Translations under genes and position numbers: made by a program
Notes under the pieces: model-generated
Seen by the model: only the letters and a program-made list of their open reading frames with translations
What the model was told of the DNA's origin: nothing
The model's database searches: none
Source of the DNA: Cervus elaphus
Lineage: Eukaryota; Chordata; Mammalia; Artiodactyla; Cervidae
Assembly (NCBI RefSeq): GCF_910594005.1
Contig: NC_057848.1
Span: 47,881,616 to 47,945,615, forward strand
Length of the DNA: 64,000 bases
Reading direction: 5' to 3'
Shown here: piece after piece, positions 21,481 to 33,445 of the stretch
Layout of the letters: every line of letters starts with the position of its first letter
How positions within the stretch are numbered: position 1 is the first letter of the stretch

Positions 21481-24364
21481 CCAAAGCAAAAACAACATCC
21501 AGTTGAGGATATGACTGGTGATGGAAGCAAGGTCCAATGCTGTAATGAGCAATATTGCATAGGAACCTGGAATGTTAGGTCCATGAATCAAGGCAAATTG
21601 GAAGTGGTCAAACAGGAGATGGGAAAAGTGAACGTCAACATTTTAGGAATCAGCGAACTAAAATGGACTGGATTGGGTGAATTTAACTCAGATGATCATT
21701 ATATCTACTACTATGGGCAAGAATCCCTCAGAAGAAATGGAGTAGCCATCATAGTCAACCAAAGAGACTGAAATGCAATACCTGGATGCAATCTCAAAAT
21801 CGACAGAATGATCTCTGTTCGTTTCCAAGGCAAACCATTCAATATCATGGTAATCCGAGTCTATGCCCTGACCAGTAATGCTGAAGAAACTGAAGTTGAA
21901 TGGTTCTATGAAGGCCTACAAGACCTTTTAGAACCAACACACCAAAAGATGTCCTTTTCATTATAGGGAACTGGACTGCAAAAGTAAGAAGTAAAGAAAC
22001 ACCTGGAGTAACAGGCAAATTTGGCCTTGGAGTACAGAATGAAGCAGGGCAAAGGCTAATAGAGTTTTGCCAGGAAAATGCACTGGTCATAGCAAACACC
22101 CTCTTCCAACAACACAAGAGACAATTCTACACATGGACATCACCAGATGGTCAATACCGAAATCAGATTGATTATATTCTTTGCAGCCAAAGATGGAGAA
22201 GCTCTATACAGTCAGCAAAAACAAGACTGGGAGCTGACTGTGGCTTATATCATGAACTCCTTATTGCCAAATTCAGACTTAAATTGAAGAAAGTGGGGAA
22301 AATCACTAGACCATTCAGGTATGACCTAAATCAAACCCCTTACAATTATACAGTGGAAGTGACAAATAGATTCAAGGGATTAGATCTGATAGACAGAGTG
22401 CCTGAAGAACTATGGGATGATGTTCCTGACATTGTACAGGAAGCAGGGATCAAGACCATCCCCAAGAAAAAGAAAAGCAAAAAAGTAAAATGGCTATCTG
22501 AGGAGGCCTTACAAATAGCTGTGAAAAGAAGAGAAGGGAAAAGCAAAGGAGAAAAAGAAAGAAATAACCATAAAAATGCAGAGTTCCAAAGAACAGCAAG
22601 GAGAGATAAGAAAGCCTTCCTCAGTGATCAGTGCAAAGAAATAGAGAAAAACAATAGAATGCGAAAGACTAGAAATCTCTTCAAGAAAATTAGAGATACC
22701 AAGGGAACATTTCATGCAAAGATGGGCTCAATAAAGGACAGAAATGGTACAGACCTAACAGAAACAGAAGATATTAAGAAGAGGTGGCAAGAATACACAG
22801 AAGAACTGGACAAAAAAGATCTTCACAACCCAGATAACCACGAAGGTGTTATCACTCACCTAGAGCCAGACATCCTGGAATGAGAAGTCAAGTGGGCCGT
22901 AGAAAGCATCACCACGAACATGGTGGTGATGGAATTCCAGTCGAGATATTTCAAATCCTGAAAGATGATGCTGTGAAAATGCTGCAATCAATATGCCAGC
23001 AAATTTGGAAAACTCAACAGTGGCCATAGGACTGGAAAAGGTCAGTTTTTATTCCCAATCCCTAAGAAAGGCAATGCCAAAGAATGCTCAGACTACCACA
23101 CAATTGCATGCATCTCACACTAGTAAAGTAACGCTCAAAATTCTCCAAGTCAGGCTTCAACTATACATGAACCATGAACTTCCAGATGTTCAAGCTGGTT
23201 TCAGAAAAGGCAGAAGAACCAGAGATCAAATTGCCAACATCCGTTGGATTATCAAATAAGCAAGAAAGTTCCAGAAAAACATCTACTTCTGCTTTATTGG
23301 CTATGCCAAAGCCTTTGACTGTGTGGATCACAATAAACTGTAAAATTCTAAAAGTGATGAGAATACTAGACCACCTGACCTGCCTCTTGAGAAATCTGTA
23401 TGCAAGTCAGGAAGCAATAGTGAGAACTGGACATGGAACAACAGACTGGTTCCAAATAGGAAAAGGAGTACGTCAAGGCTGTATATTGTCACCCTGTTTA
23501 TGTAACTTACATGCAGAGTACATAATGAGAAATGCTGGGCTGGAATCAAGATTGCCGGGAGAAATATCAATAACCTCAGATATGCAGATGACACTACCCT
23601 TATGGCAGAAAGTGAAGACCTAAAGAGCCTCTTGATGAAAGTGAAGAGAGGAGAGTGAAAAAGTTGGCTTAAAGTTCAACATTCAGAAAACTAAGATCAT
23701 GGCATCTGGTCCCATCACTTCATGGGAAATAGATGGGGAAACAGTGGAAAGAGTGGCAGAGTTTATTTTGGGGGGCTCCAAAATCACTGCAGATGGTGAC
23801 TGCAGCCATGAAATTAAAAGATGCTTGCTCCTTGGAAGGAAAGTTATGACCAAACTAGATAGCATATTAAAAAGCAGAGACATTACTTTGCCAACAAATA
23901 TCTGTCTAGTCAAGGCTATGGCTTTTCCAGTGGTCATGTATGGATGTGAGAGTTGGAATATAAAGAAAGCTGAGTGCTGAAGAATTGATGCTTTTGAACT
24001 GTGGTGTTGGAGAAGACTCTTGAGAGTCCCTTGGACTGCAAGGAGATCCAACCAGTCCATCCTAAAGGAGATCAGTCCTGGGTGTTCATTGGAAGGACTG
24101 ATGCTGAAGCTGAAACTCCAATACTTTGGCCACCTGATGCTAAGAGCTGACTCATTGGAAAAGACCTTGAGGCTGGGAAAGATTGTTGGTGGGAGGAGAA
24201 GGGGATGACAGTGGATGAGATGGTTGGATGGCATCACAAACCCAATGGAGATGAGTTTGAGTAAACTCTGGGAGTTGGTGATGGACAGGGAGGCCTGGTG
24301 TGCTGCAGTCCCTGGGATCACAAAGAGTCAGACACGACTGAGAGACTGAACTGAACTGAACTGA
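21480..24364 (+). mobile_element. BovB (RTE clade) LINE, nearly complete, inactivated
   Basis: The single ORF2 of BovB encodes an apurinic-type endonuclease followed by a reverse transcriptase. The endonuclease part begins around 21546 with CIGTWNVRSMNQGKLEVVKQ. The linker, about 22284-22883, is the longest open stretch (about 200 codons). RT motifs follow: QAGFRKGR near 23190, DWFQIGKGVRQGC near 23450, and a YADD box encoded at 23581-23592. The C-terminal part (YGCESW, RVPWTARRSNQSILKEI) and the 3' end (gaactgaactgaactgaa) close it at 24364. It is inactive. There is a TGA at 21769-21771, a one-base frameshift near 21940, a TGA at 22881-22883, a small deletion and shift near 22920, further shifts between 23040 and 23350, a ~14-base loss before the YADD box, and a stop near 23978. 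It could supply RT only if repaired many times over. I see no clear target duplication. Confidence 0.95.
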
Positions 24365-24605
24365 ATGTTCCAAGAAAAATTCTAGATAGTAGAGACAGAG
24401 TGGTAAATAAAGTTGTGAAATTTACCTTTTGGTAATGTAATTGTGATATGATATTGTGGTTGATGCTATTTCTTATTTTTTTTTTATTGTGTTTATCATC
24501 ATCATTTCTCAAGCAACCAACAGCCAAAGATACACTATCTCTGAACTTCAGACCATGATTACATAGTCTTCTCACCACAAGGGGCACCTTTTATAAGACA
24601 GGATC
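24365..24605. other. Short unique stretch
   Basis: AT-rich with a T11 run near 24478. No gene or recognised repeat. Confidence 0.4.
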
Positions 24606-24616
24606 AAGCCCATAAT

Positions 24617-24828
24617 GGACTTCCCTCAGATGATAAATAATCCACCTGCAACGCAGGAGCCCCAGGTTCAATCCCTGTGTCAGGATGATCTCCTGGAGAA
24701 GGGAATGGCAACCCACTCCAGTATTCTTGCCTGGAGAATTCCATGGACAGAGGAACCTGGTGGGCTATGGTTCATGGCTTGCAAAGAGTCAGACATGACT
24801 GAGTGACTAACACTTATTACTTATTATT
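24617..24828 (+). mobile_element. Bov-tA SINE, sense
   Basis: Full layout, with B box ggttcaatccc and tail gagtcagacatgactgagtg followed by an (ATT/ACTT) tail. The 11-bp target duplication aagcccataat is perfect (24606-24616 and 24829-24839). Confidence 0.93.
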
Positions 24829-24839
24829 AAGCCCATAAT

Positions 24840-25605
24840 ATCTTTCAGATTTCTTGTAGGGAAGCTGTCTCTCTGAATCTCTTAAGCACCTGAAAGGACA
24901 TTGAACTGGGATTTCCTTGAGTTTAGGGCACATGTTGAACAAACTGTTTTACATACTGAATTGCTAATAAATGTCTAAATAAAATATGTGCCTATGGCAG
25001 GATCTGGTTTGAGATTTGCTTTTACTTTAACCTGATAATGAGGTTTTGGAGAAGGTAACCCTCAGTCATCTCAGGATTCCTCCAGAGGCTACCATTATTT
25101 AGTTAAAACAAACAAACAAACAAACAAACAAAACCCCCAAGAATTCAATGTTCCGCATGCTCAGGTCAGTCTATAGCAGAAAATTGTAAGGTTGTGTAAG
25201 AATACTTGAGACATTAAAGAAGAACTAAACAATTTTCCAAAGAGCAAATAGTAATCTCACAGCAAGGTTATTGCAAGGCTATACACCTCAGGCCAATTTT
25301 GGACAAAATAAGATAATGATGACATGATTTGGGGAAGATAAAAATTTAATATAATCCAAAAAGTTTTAAATAATCCAACCACAAATTGCAGTATCTCCTG
25401 GTCTTAATCAGGGCTATGGGTTATTCTCAACAGCAATATAAAGAAGGACTTGAATGAAATAATTTGAGAAATTTATCTGAATTTCAAAACTTCCAGGTAA
25501 TCCAAACAATCTGAAATTTAAAAATATTTTCTTATGAATCAAGTCACTTAAAGTTAAAAAAAAATAGGACAGCAAATAATGAGGTACAAGAAACTGGTAA
25601 ATTTT
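24840..25605. other. Unique DNA with a (CAAA)n tract
   Basis: No gene. A (CAAA)n microsatellite lies at about 25107-25133. The right edge meets the first target-duplication copy of the U6 fragment. Confidence 0.5.
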
Positions 25606-25670
25606 TAGCGCTCCTTAAAAATTTCAGTATATGCGCTGCCGAAGCGAGCACTATAGCTCCTTAAAAATTT
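25606..25670 (-). pseudogene. Truncated U6 snRNA retropseudogene (27 bp) with target duplication
   Basis: Bases 25625-25651 on the minus strand read GTGCTCGCTTCGGCAGC then GCATATACTG. This is U6 snRNA nucleotides 1-27 with two differences (A18 to G, A27 to G). The insert is bracketed by tagcgctccttaaaaattt (25606-25624) and tatagctccttaaaaattt (25652-25670), identical over the inner 15 bases and 17 of 19 overall. U6 nucleotide 1 abuts the duplication exactly, while the 3' three quarters of U6 is missing and there is no poly(A). This fits a tailless retropseudogene in which the internal A27-A30 of U6 annealed to T residues at the L1-endonuclease nick. It has no promoter and is not a working snRNA gene. 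Confidence 0.88.
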
Positions 25671-25729
25671 TAAAGTGATATACCCTCTACTTGATTCTTA
25701 TGATATTCAACTCCATGATGTGGCCATCC

Positions 25730-25857
25730 CTATTGACTCTATGAGAAAACTTGTATAGATAGGTTTAGTGACTTGGCTAAAGGCTTGACATGTCATTGAT
25801 GTCACTGGCAGAGTGTAGACCTGAATTCAGAATTGACACTAGATCACAGGCTCTCAA
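25730..25857 (-). mobile_element. Probable MIR, antisense
   Basis: The run gtttagtgacttggctaaag, then ggcagagtgtagacctgaat, fits a decayed antisense MIR core. Confidence 0.5.
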
Positions 25858-26795
25858 TGGTTTGACACCTAGTCTTAAGCTCTAATTCTTTCTTTATTAG
25901 GTATATTATTATACCTAAAACTTTTCCAATACTAAGTCTTTTTCAGGAAACAGGCAAGAGAACATAATATCTGAGAGTAGGAGAAAATGTTTCTGGCCTA
26001 TATAATTGTAAGAAACTTCTTCTCCCTCTTTAATTACTACTAACCTCAACTCTCTCTCATGCACAAGCACCATGAAATTCTCAAGCTTCAAGGCTTTAAA
26101 TTAATGTGAATGATTCTGGGCCATATGAATTTAAAATATGCCAGTCCGATTCCTTTTTCATATGTCGGTCAATGTATTTTTGTCCTAGTGTTTCTGTCCT
26201 GATTTCACTTTCTGACATGCAGTCCATCATTTTCATTTCAATTCTTCCCTGTATCAGATAACTCATGTCTCTTTCTGCTTGGCTTTTACTTATACTTTTC
26301 AGTAAGTCGTACATTATTTTTATGTCTTATCTTATTCTGATTACATAAATTACAGTTTATTATCTAACCTAGTCAGAGAACCACTCCTGCCCTCCATGTT
26401 CAGTGTTGAACAGACACAGATCTCAATTTTTATTCTTTCCATTTGGGTTCTCTTTAATTTGTCTGATGAGTAGAGATTCAGATGTGAAAACGGCATCCAA
26501 TTTATATCTTCCAGGGGTTTCAGAGAGAACAAGAGTGATCTCACTTTTTGCCCAATGATAGTTATAAAGTCCTTGCATTAGAAGGGTTCTTGAAGGTCAC
26601 TGAAAGCAATCACTCGAAATATCTTAGATAATATTTCTCCATTAACTCTTATTACTGGGAATATGAACTTCTCACACTTGCTTTCCTTAAATGTTCTGTG
26701 TTCTCTCATGATCAGTAGGTAGTTTCTATTAAGTACATAGTTACATAAGTCAAATAACCACACAATTTCTATGGGATCATAGTCAACTTAATGCG
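25858..26795. other. Unique DNA
   Basis: No gene or recognised repeat. Minus-strand open frames of 60-72 codons here resemble nothing known. Confidence 0.4.
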
Positions 26796-26799
26796 ACTC

Positions 26800-26912
26800 C
26801 CTCATATTGCAGGTGGGGAAACTAAGGTCTAGAGAGAAGCAGAAACCTTCTCAGGGTCACATACTCAGGTGGTGAATATCCTGAAAGCCACATCGCCTGC
26901 CTTACAGCCCAG
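26800..26912 (-). mobile_element. MIR SINE, antisense
   Basis: Contains caggtggggaaactaaggtc followed by tctcagggtcacatactcag, the antisense MIR core order. Confidence 0.72.
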
Positions 26913-28086
26913 TTCTTTTCTTCCGATATGACCTGTACTTATATTGCCTTGTCTTTTTGATTACGTGTATGTTATCTTCTGTTTGATGAAAGCAAAGATT
27001 AACCAAAGGCTGAATTTACTCTTCCTCCTTTATATAACCCTCTACAACATCTAGAATAATATCTGTGGCACAGCAGTTAATTTATCAAATTTCATAAATA
27101 TGCTCTTATTTCCTTCTAATTTTCAAATTTCTCAACACATTAAGATAAAACAGACTTACTGGAGACCTACTAAAGACTTCCCTTATTTGTCATTTATCAA
27201 TATCTTGTACTTATGATTTAGTTGCCTGTCTAATGTCAAGACTGAATTAGCACAGCAATTAAAATTCCATAAGAGAAGTGATCACTACAGACAGGTGGTT
27301 TCTTGTCCTTCCATTTTTGAGTTACAAATAAATCATTATGTCAGCAGGATACAGAATGAAAAGTTGCTTAAAAATAGACATTTCTGTACAGCACTCAATT
27401 GGTATGATTCCCAGGCTTGGATAAGATGATGTGCTATTTCTTATCTAAGATGACCATGAAAAATTAGAACAACTAGGAAAGTACATATTGTGAAAGCTAT
27501 AAACATCCCATGACATTTATTATTATCCATTTAATTTACTATAAAATATTTCACAAAATAGAACTATTATTTGAAACTTCAAAATGAATTGCTAAAGCTT
27601 TCTTTTTACTGTAAGTGATTTTTAAAAGGTAAAGAAGAAGAATTTAGTATAGAATAAAACATTTCAACCAGTCTCCCCTTGCCACTCTATTGTGAAATGA
27701 ATTAATCAAAAGAGCAGGGCATTCCATGCAGGTGGATGCACTGGTTTTGTAATTCACTCTTTTATAACCCACTGCACTTCACAGCCTGATAATTAGGAGC
27801 AAAGATACGAGATTTAAGCAGTTAAGGAAGTTTACTCAGTGATAGCTTGAGCTAGGCATGGGAATGTTTTAGATCTTATTCCATAGAAATAGTGACAAGA
27901 ATATCTTGGACTTGAGCCACTTACATAATAGAAAATTCACTGCATAGTGAGATGGACTAGCCATCTCAGATTCCTATGGTCCATTTATGGCCTGGTAGTA
28001 ATAGTGTAATGTGCAAAAAGAATCACAGCTGTGGCAGGGACTACTAGCTCTACCCACCAAAATCTGTTTTCTCTTTCTTCCTTCAA
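26913..28086. other. 1.2 kb of unique AT-rich DNA
   Basis: No gene or recognised repeat. Confidence 0.4.
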
Positions 28087-28744
28087 GATCATGGCATCTG
28101 GTCCCATCACTTCATGACAAATAGAAGGGGGAAAGGTGGAAAGCAGTGACAGATTTCCTCTTCTTGGACTCTAAAATTACTGCAGATGATGAGTGCAGCC
28201 AAGAAATTAGAAGCTGATTGCTTCTTGGCAGGAAAGCTATGACAATCTTAGACAGTGTATTAAAAAGCAAAGACATCACTTGCCAACAAAGGTCTGTATA
28301 GCCCAAGATATGGTCTTTCCAGTAGTCATACACGGATGTGAGAGTTGGACCATAAAGAAGGTTGAGTGCCAAAGAAATGATACTTTCAAACTGCGGTGTT
28401 AGAGAAGACTCTTGAGAGTCCCTTGGACAGCAAGGAGATCAAACCAGTCCATCCTAAAGGAAATCAACCCTGAATACTCATTGGAAGGACTGATGCTGAA
28501 GCTGAAGCTCCAATACTTTGGCCACCTGATGCAAAGAGCTGATTCACTGGAAAAGACCCTCATACTGGGAAAGATTGCAGGCAGGAGAAAAGGATGACAG
28601 AGGATGAGATGGTTGGATAGCATCACCAATTCAATGAAGATGAACTTGGGAAAACTCCAGGAGATGGTGAGGGGCAGGAAGGCCTGGCGTGCTTCAGCCT
28701 ATGGAGTCACAAAGGGTCGGACCTGACTTAGCGACTGAACAACA
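28087..28744 (+). mobile_element. BovB LINE 3' part, sense
   Basis: Starts in the ORF2 region corresponding to MASGPITS (atggcatctggtcccatcac) and runs to the 3' end near gacttagcgactgaacaaca. Translates in pieces to YGCESW-like and RVPWTARRSNQSILKEI-like segments with stops and shifts. More diverged than the copies at 24 kb or 45 kb. Confidence 0.9.
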
Positions 28745-29236
28745 GTTATAGAAATCACATGACTATCGAGCCAGAGACCACATTTCCCAGCCTCATTTCA
28801 GCCAGGTGACCATGTGCTTACCAGTGGAAGCATTAACACATTGCAAGCATACGCCTCCATACTTACCTGCTGGCCTTAAGATGTGGTAGGAGCAGCTTCA
28901 AGTATCTGGATGACAACAGTGGTCCTAGGGATGATAGCATAATATGAAGAGATGAATCTGGGTCTTGGCATGACGGTGTGCAGCAGAGGTGTCTGCTCAC
29001 CCATCTTGGACTGTCTCATGAGAATGCAATGATTTTCTCTGTTGGGTCATTTTGTTATAGTGACTAAGCCTTTACAAATACACCAGAAACAAATATACAC
29101 ATCACAAACTAAAGTGCTTATTATTACATGAGTTCATTGCCTTCATCTACTCGTGCCAAAATGCTCCCCACACTATGGGTCATAAGGGAAATGCAACTTC
29201 ACAAATCTTTTCCCTATTTACCTCCAAGTTTCCACT
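28745..29236. other. Unique DNA
   Basis: No gene. Slightly less AT-rich than average between 28780 and 29040, with no repeat I recognise. Confidence 0.4.
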
Positions 29237-29354
29237 AGCTTCCCTCATATCTCAGCTGTTAAAGAATCTGCCCACAATGCAGGAGATCCCGGTTCGATTT
29301 CTGGGTAGGGAAGATCTCCTGGAGAAGGGATAGGCTACCCACTCCAGTATTCTT
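29237..29354 (+). mobile_element. Bov-tA head, first unit of a tandem pair
   Basis: Contains the tRNA-like head with B box ggttcgatttc and runs to ccactccagtattcttgg, then stops and is followed directly by a second unit starting at 29355. Confidence 0.85.
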
Positions 29355-29528
29355 GGGCTTTCCTTGTGGCTCAGCTAGTAAAGAATCCACATGCAATGTG
29401 GGAGACCTGGGTTTGATCCCTGGGTTGGGAAGATCCCCTGGAGAAGGGAAGAGCTATCCACTCCAGTATTCTGGCCTGGAGAATTCCATGGGGTCACAAA
29501 GAGTTGGACACGACTGAGCGACTTTCAC
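29355..29528 (+). mobile_element. Bov-tA, second unit of a tandem pair
   Basis: A new head (gggctttccttgtggctcag) with B box ggtttgatccc, continuing to the 3' end gacacgactgagcgactttc. It lacks about 30 bases of the usual gagcctggcaggctacag part. Confidence 0.87.
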
Positions 29529-30579
29529 TCACTTCCACCAGCTGAACATAACCTTATTTGTTCCTTTCTAGTGGGATATCTCATTTTCTATCCTCATAAA
29601 GTAAGTTCTGTTTATGTCTGTCTTATCTCATCTACCAGAACAAACTCCATGAGAGCGAGTTAATGTCTTATTCTCCTGTATAACCTCTGCAATGCTAGTA
29701 CTGTGCTTTTCTCGAGAATTGCTTATTGTCTGAATGAAGGACTGAAACATTTGTGCTTCATGCTGTCTATAATCCACTGTTGTAGCTGAATAAGCCTGAA
29801 GCAAGAACACATCTGTCAAGGGTAACAGAAGCAGAAAAAAAAATCTAGGTCCCAAAATCGATAACAAGTTGACCTCAAAACAAATTTTACCTATGACCTT
29901 GCTATCTTATGTCTCATGCTGCTTTCTGTTTCCAGCATTTCATAGCACCAAAGAAGATAAAGGACGTATGGTAATTACCTCAAAGAGTTTACCTTCACTT
30001 ATGACCAAGCCCTAACTGGATTGGGGCACAGTGCTCCTTCATGACAACTTTTGTTCATTTACAAAAACTCAGTAGAGTTAGGAACTGAATAGGCCAAGAC
30101 CCATTTTGAGTTGAAAACCTAACACTGTTATATCAAGCTGCTTTTCTTTTACTTGTCTTCATGTGCCACCATCATTTTTATGACAGAGACCCATGTGTTA
30201 TATTTGGTACTAAGGAGCAATAGGTAGTAGGAAAATTGGGTATTGACTTGAAATTTTCAAAGACATTATTCAGAAACAAATAAATATGCTTACCAATTTG
30301 CACATGAGATCTTGGACTGAGATTTTTTTTTCCCCTACCATTCTAAATCAATAGAAAATAGAAAATTTTGAGCAGTCTTACAAACTTATTTTCTTCTTTA
30401 TACTTTGAAATATCATTATTCAGTAACATTTCTTAACTCTTTGTGTCAGGCAAAGGGGAAAATTAAGAGACAAATTGTAAACCACTAAATATTAATAATA
30501 GTTTTTTTTAAAATCTGTGAATCCAAAAGTTTAGTATGGGAATAAATTAATACTATCATTTTCTTCCTTTCTCTGAAAA
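29529..30579. other. 1 kb of unique AT-rich DNA
   Basis: No gene or recognised repeat. Confidence 0.4.
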
Positions 30580-30945
30580 TAATATTCTAAATTTACAAAA
30601 GTAATGTAGGTTTCATGTACTCACTACCCAGCAGAGATGACCATCATAAACAACTTTGTGGACATTTTTTCTGGTTGATTTAAAGCATATATAATTATGT
30701 TTTCCAAGAAATCATGATCATTACATAGACAATGTTTTATAATTAGCTTTTTCCCCACTTAACACATCATGAAAAATGTCTCATGTCATTAGTCTTCTAA
30801 AACATCATGGTTAATGCTGCCTAATGTTCTGCTGTACAGATATACCATAATTTATTTAACTAGACTTCCAGTCTAGGACTTCCCTCCTGTCTCTATGTCT
30901 TCTTATTTCTTCACATTTATTTCATTTATACCTAATTGCACAAAA
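30580..30945 (-). mobile_element. Probable ancient L1ME-type fragment, antisense
   Basis: The order catgtactcactacccagca, then cacttaacacatcatgaaaa, tcttctaaaacatcatggtt and gatataccataatttattta fits old L1 3' regions seen in reverse. Edges and subfamily uncertain. Confidence 0.55.
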
Positions 30946-31019
30946 TGTGGGGTAAAAAACTTAGCAATTATTTAGTGAGATGTTTTATGAGGAGTTTGCT
31001 TTTGTCAAAATTTTTCCCA

Positions 31020-31245
31020 AATGCCAAGGAGCAGCTAAGCCTGCAGGCCACAGCTACTGAGGCCTGTGAACCTAGAGCCTGTTCTCTGCAACAAGAGAAG
31101 CTGCCACGGTGAGAAGCCCACACACGACAATGAAGAGGAGCCCCTGTTTGCCACAACTAGAGAAAGCCCACATGCAGCAATGAAGAGCCACCACCGCCAA
31201 AAAAACAAAAGGTATAAATAAATCTTTTTAAAAATAAAAAATGCA
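31020..31245 (+). mobile_element. CHR-1 SINE, 5'-truncated
   Basis: Central and 3' parts of CHR-1 (gagaagcccacacacgacaa, aactagagaaagcccacatg) with an A-rich tail. The tRNA-like head is missing. Confidence 0.8.
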
Positions 31246-31257
31246 AATGAGGCAATA

Positions 31258-31385
31258 GGACTTCCCTGGAAGTGCAGTGGTTAAGACTCTGGGCTTCCAA
31301 TGCAGGGGTTATGGGTTCAATCCCTGGTTGGGGAACCTAAGATCCTGCATGCCGTGTGCCCCCAAAATAATTTTTTTTTAAAAAA
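31258..31385 (+). mobile_element. CHR-2 SINE, sense
   Basis: Head aggacttccctggaagtgca, B box ggttcaatccc, then gttggggaacctaagatcct and a poly-A/T end. It lies just after the CHR-1 copy. Confidence 0.87.
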
Positions 31386-31639
31386 GGTAAATGAGGCAAA
31401 TGTCTTGGACCATGGCCCTTTGTGCCTGCCAGTAACTCTTTTTCTTAACTAGTATATCCACTTTAGACACTTTTTCTCCATGAACTTCATGGAAGACCAC
31501 AAAAGGAACACATGAAGCAGGATTAGTAGGAAGAACTAAACAGGTAAGTATAAGGGAGTAGCACATACATGCCCTTGACATAGGCAGTCTGCAATGAAAT
31601 GTGTGTGTACTTCATTCCCAATCATATAATTTTCACCTC

Positions 31640-31790
31640 TAGTCTTAGAATTACTATTATTTCCATTTTACAGATTAGAAAATCAGTTTCCAAGTATTTA
31701 AACTAAGATCACATAGCTGGTAAAGGGTGGCATCAGAATTTGAAACTTTGAATCTGTCTGGCTCTATACCACTGTCAAGTTCTTCTTATC
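31640..31790 (-). mobile_element. MIR SINE, antisense
   Basis: Contains tttccattttacagattaga, aagatcacatagctggtaaa and the expected distal order of an antisense MIR. Confidence 0.75.
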
Positions 31791-32864
31791 ATGTCCAAAT
31801 AAAACAATAGCAGGATGCAACTTTGAAAATTGCAAACACAATCCATTTAATGTGCAATATTACTAATATGCATTATTACTTCCATACTTTAAAGCTAGAA
31901 TAATGTTATTGTTAAAGGATAGCATTTTTTTTTACAATTAGAGAATTTCTAGAAATGAACTTATTAAACATTCCAAGCTTTTTCTTACCAAAAATAAAGT
32001 TGTAAAAAGCACAAAGGACAGAGATTCTTCTCTCATTACACACACATTACTTCCACTAAAATAAAAAAAAATTAAATGGGAAGGGGAGGAGTACAGGAAA
32101 GTGAGATAGCTATTATTATTATTACTGTATGCAGCTAATTTCTTAACTTTCTACTCATACTTCCAGATCTTGCTGAATGAAAACATCACATATTCAGGCT
32201 TTGCCACGAAATCACATCAAATCAAAGCAAAACACTTCATGACGGGAAAGACTATGCTTAACATTTCTTTTTAGTCTTTCAAGGTCTTCCCAGAAAAGTG
32301 ATAATAGAAGATTTCTAAAATACTGCTCTACTATAGGCTGATTTTGAACTGAATGATATTCTAACAAGTAGAAAACATTGAGTATCTCTTTCACACGAGT
32401 CAACTTTCTTTATCCCCTTTTAGGTGGACAACTGGACAGAAAATATCAATCCCCCAAAGTCCAAACAATTCAAGATGACTACTTCTGCATGATTTTACTC
32501 TTAAGTCTGTGGGTTGTGATATTAATAATTGAAAAGAAAAAAAGAATCAAGCATTCATTATGTAAGCATTTATCCTTTTGAACCTTCCTAATCCCCATTT
32601 AACCAGTTTTTGTTTTGCATTTAACTGATATAAAATATGTGTGCATGATATAACTTTTATATCATTTCAAATATGCAGCAATACTTAGTAGGCAATTTTT
32701 ACTATAAACAAACTGCCACCTCTTGCAGAAGAGCCTGTGGTACAAGATCTGGCTTTCAGGTCTGTCAACAAGCTTATATTAGTTTAAAAATCAATCAAAG
32801 GCAAAAATGGTTATTAAAACACAAACCACCCTGTACCAACAAAATTAACCAAGGTTAAAAAGAT
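31791..32864. other. Unique DNA, no supported gene
   Basis: A pyrimidine-rich run ending in TTTTAG at about 32424 precedes a 50-codon frame with a hydrophobic stretch (FCMILLLSLWVVILII). No family similarity and no donor site in a convincing place, so no gene is called. Confidence 0.35.
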
Positions 32865-33445
32865 ATTAAAGCCCAGTGCTAGGGAAAGTCAGTAACGAGA
32901 CAGGTCTTCTCACACATGGTTGTTTGTAATATAAATTCGTCCTGTTTTTCTGAAAATTAATTTGAAGCCAGAATCACAGAAATCTTAAAAATGTTCATTC
33001 TGTTTGACATATTATTTTATTGCTGGAAGCTCTCCTAGGGAGATAATCTGAAATGTAAGCAATGATTCATGCAAAAACAAAGCAGTCAGTGTAGAACACT
33101 GAAAAATTGGAGGCACCCTAAATATCCAGCATCAGGGGAATATTTAAGTGAATTATAGAATATGATGGAGCCATCAAAATGATTTCCAAAAAGTTGTTTA
33201 GTAGTATTATAACTTGCATGTGACTAGTGTTAAACAAAAGATATTATATAAATAATATGACATACATTAAACAAAAAATGAAAAACCAGTAAGACAATAA
33301 GCCAGAATGTTGAATCATTCCTTCTGGGTTGTGGGAAAACAGTTTTCTCCCTTCCACTTTTAATATTTTCTGTAGTTTCGAAATTCACCACTCTGTGCTT
33401 TCTAAATTTTCTAGTGATCATCTATTTCCTCAAAAATCAGAAGAG
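32865..33445 (+). mobile_element. Ancient L1ME-type fragment, sense
   Basis: Order fits the end of L1 ORF2 and 3' UTR: cttaaaaatgttcattctgt, agggagataatctgaaatgt, attggaggcaccctaaatat, gaatatttaagtgaattata, then a 3'-UTR-like region. Diverged. Confidence 0.65.

Noticed and set aside
22284..22883. Intact 199-codon protein gene
   Set aside because: It is the linker between endonuclease and RT of BovB, cut off by a TGA and preceded by a frameshift.
23683..24321. 212-codon minus-strand open frame
   Set aside because: Antisense of the BovB C-terminal region. BovB tails commonly show such long shadow frames; the other BovB copies here show the same protein-like string.
25625..25651. Functional U6 snRNA gene
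   Set aside because: Only 27 of about 106 nucleotides are present, with no upstream PSE and TATA arrangement and no downstream T-run terminator.
32378..32581. Small membrane protein (one hydrophobic segment followed by basic residues)
   Set aside because: Chance is likely in AT-rich DNA; no conservation evidence and no splice partners visible.
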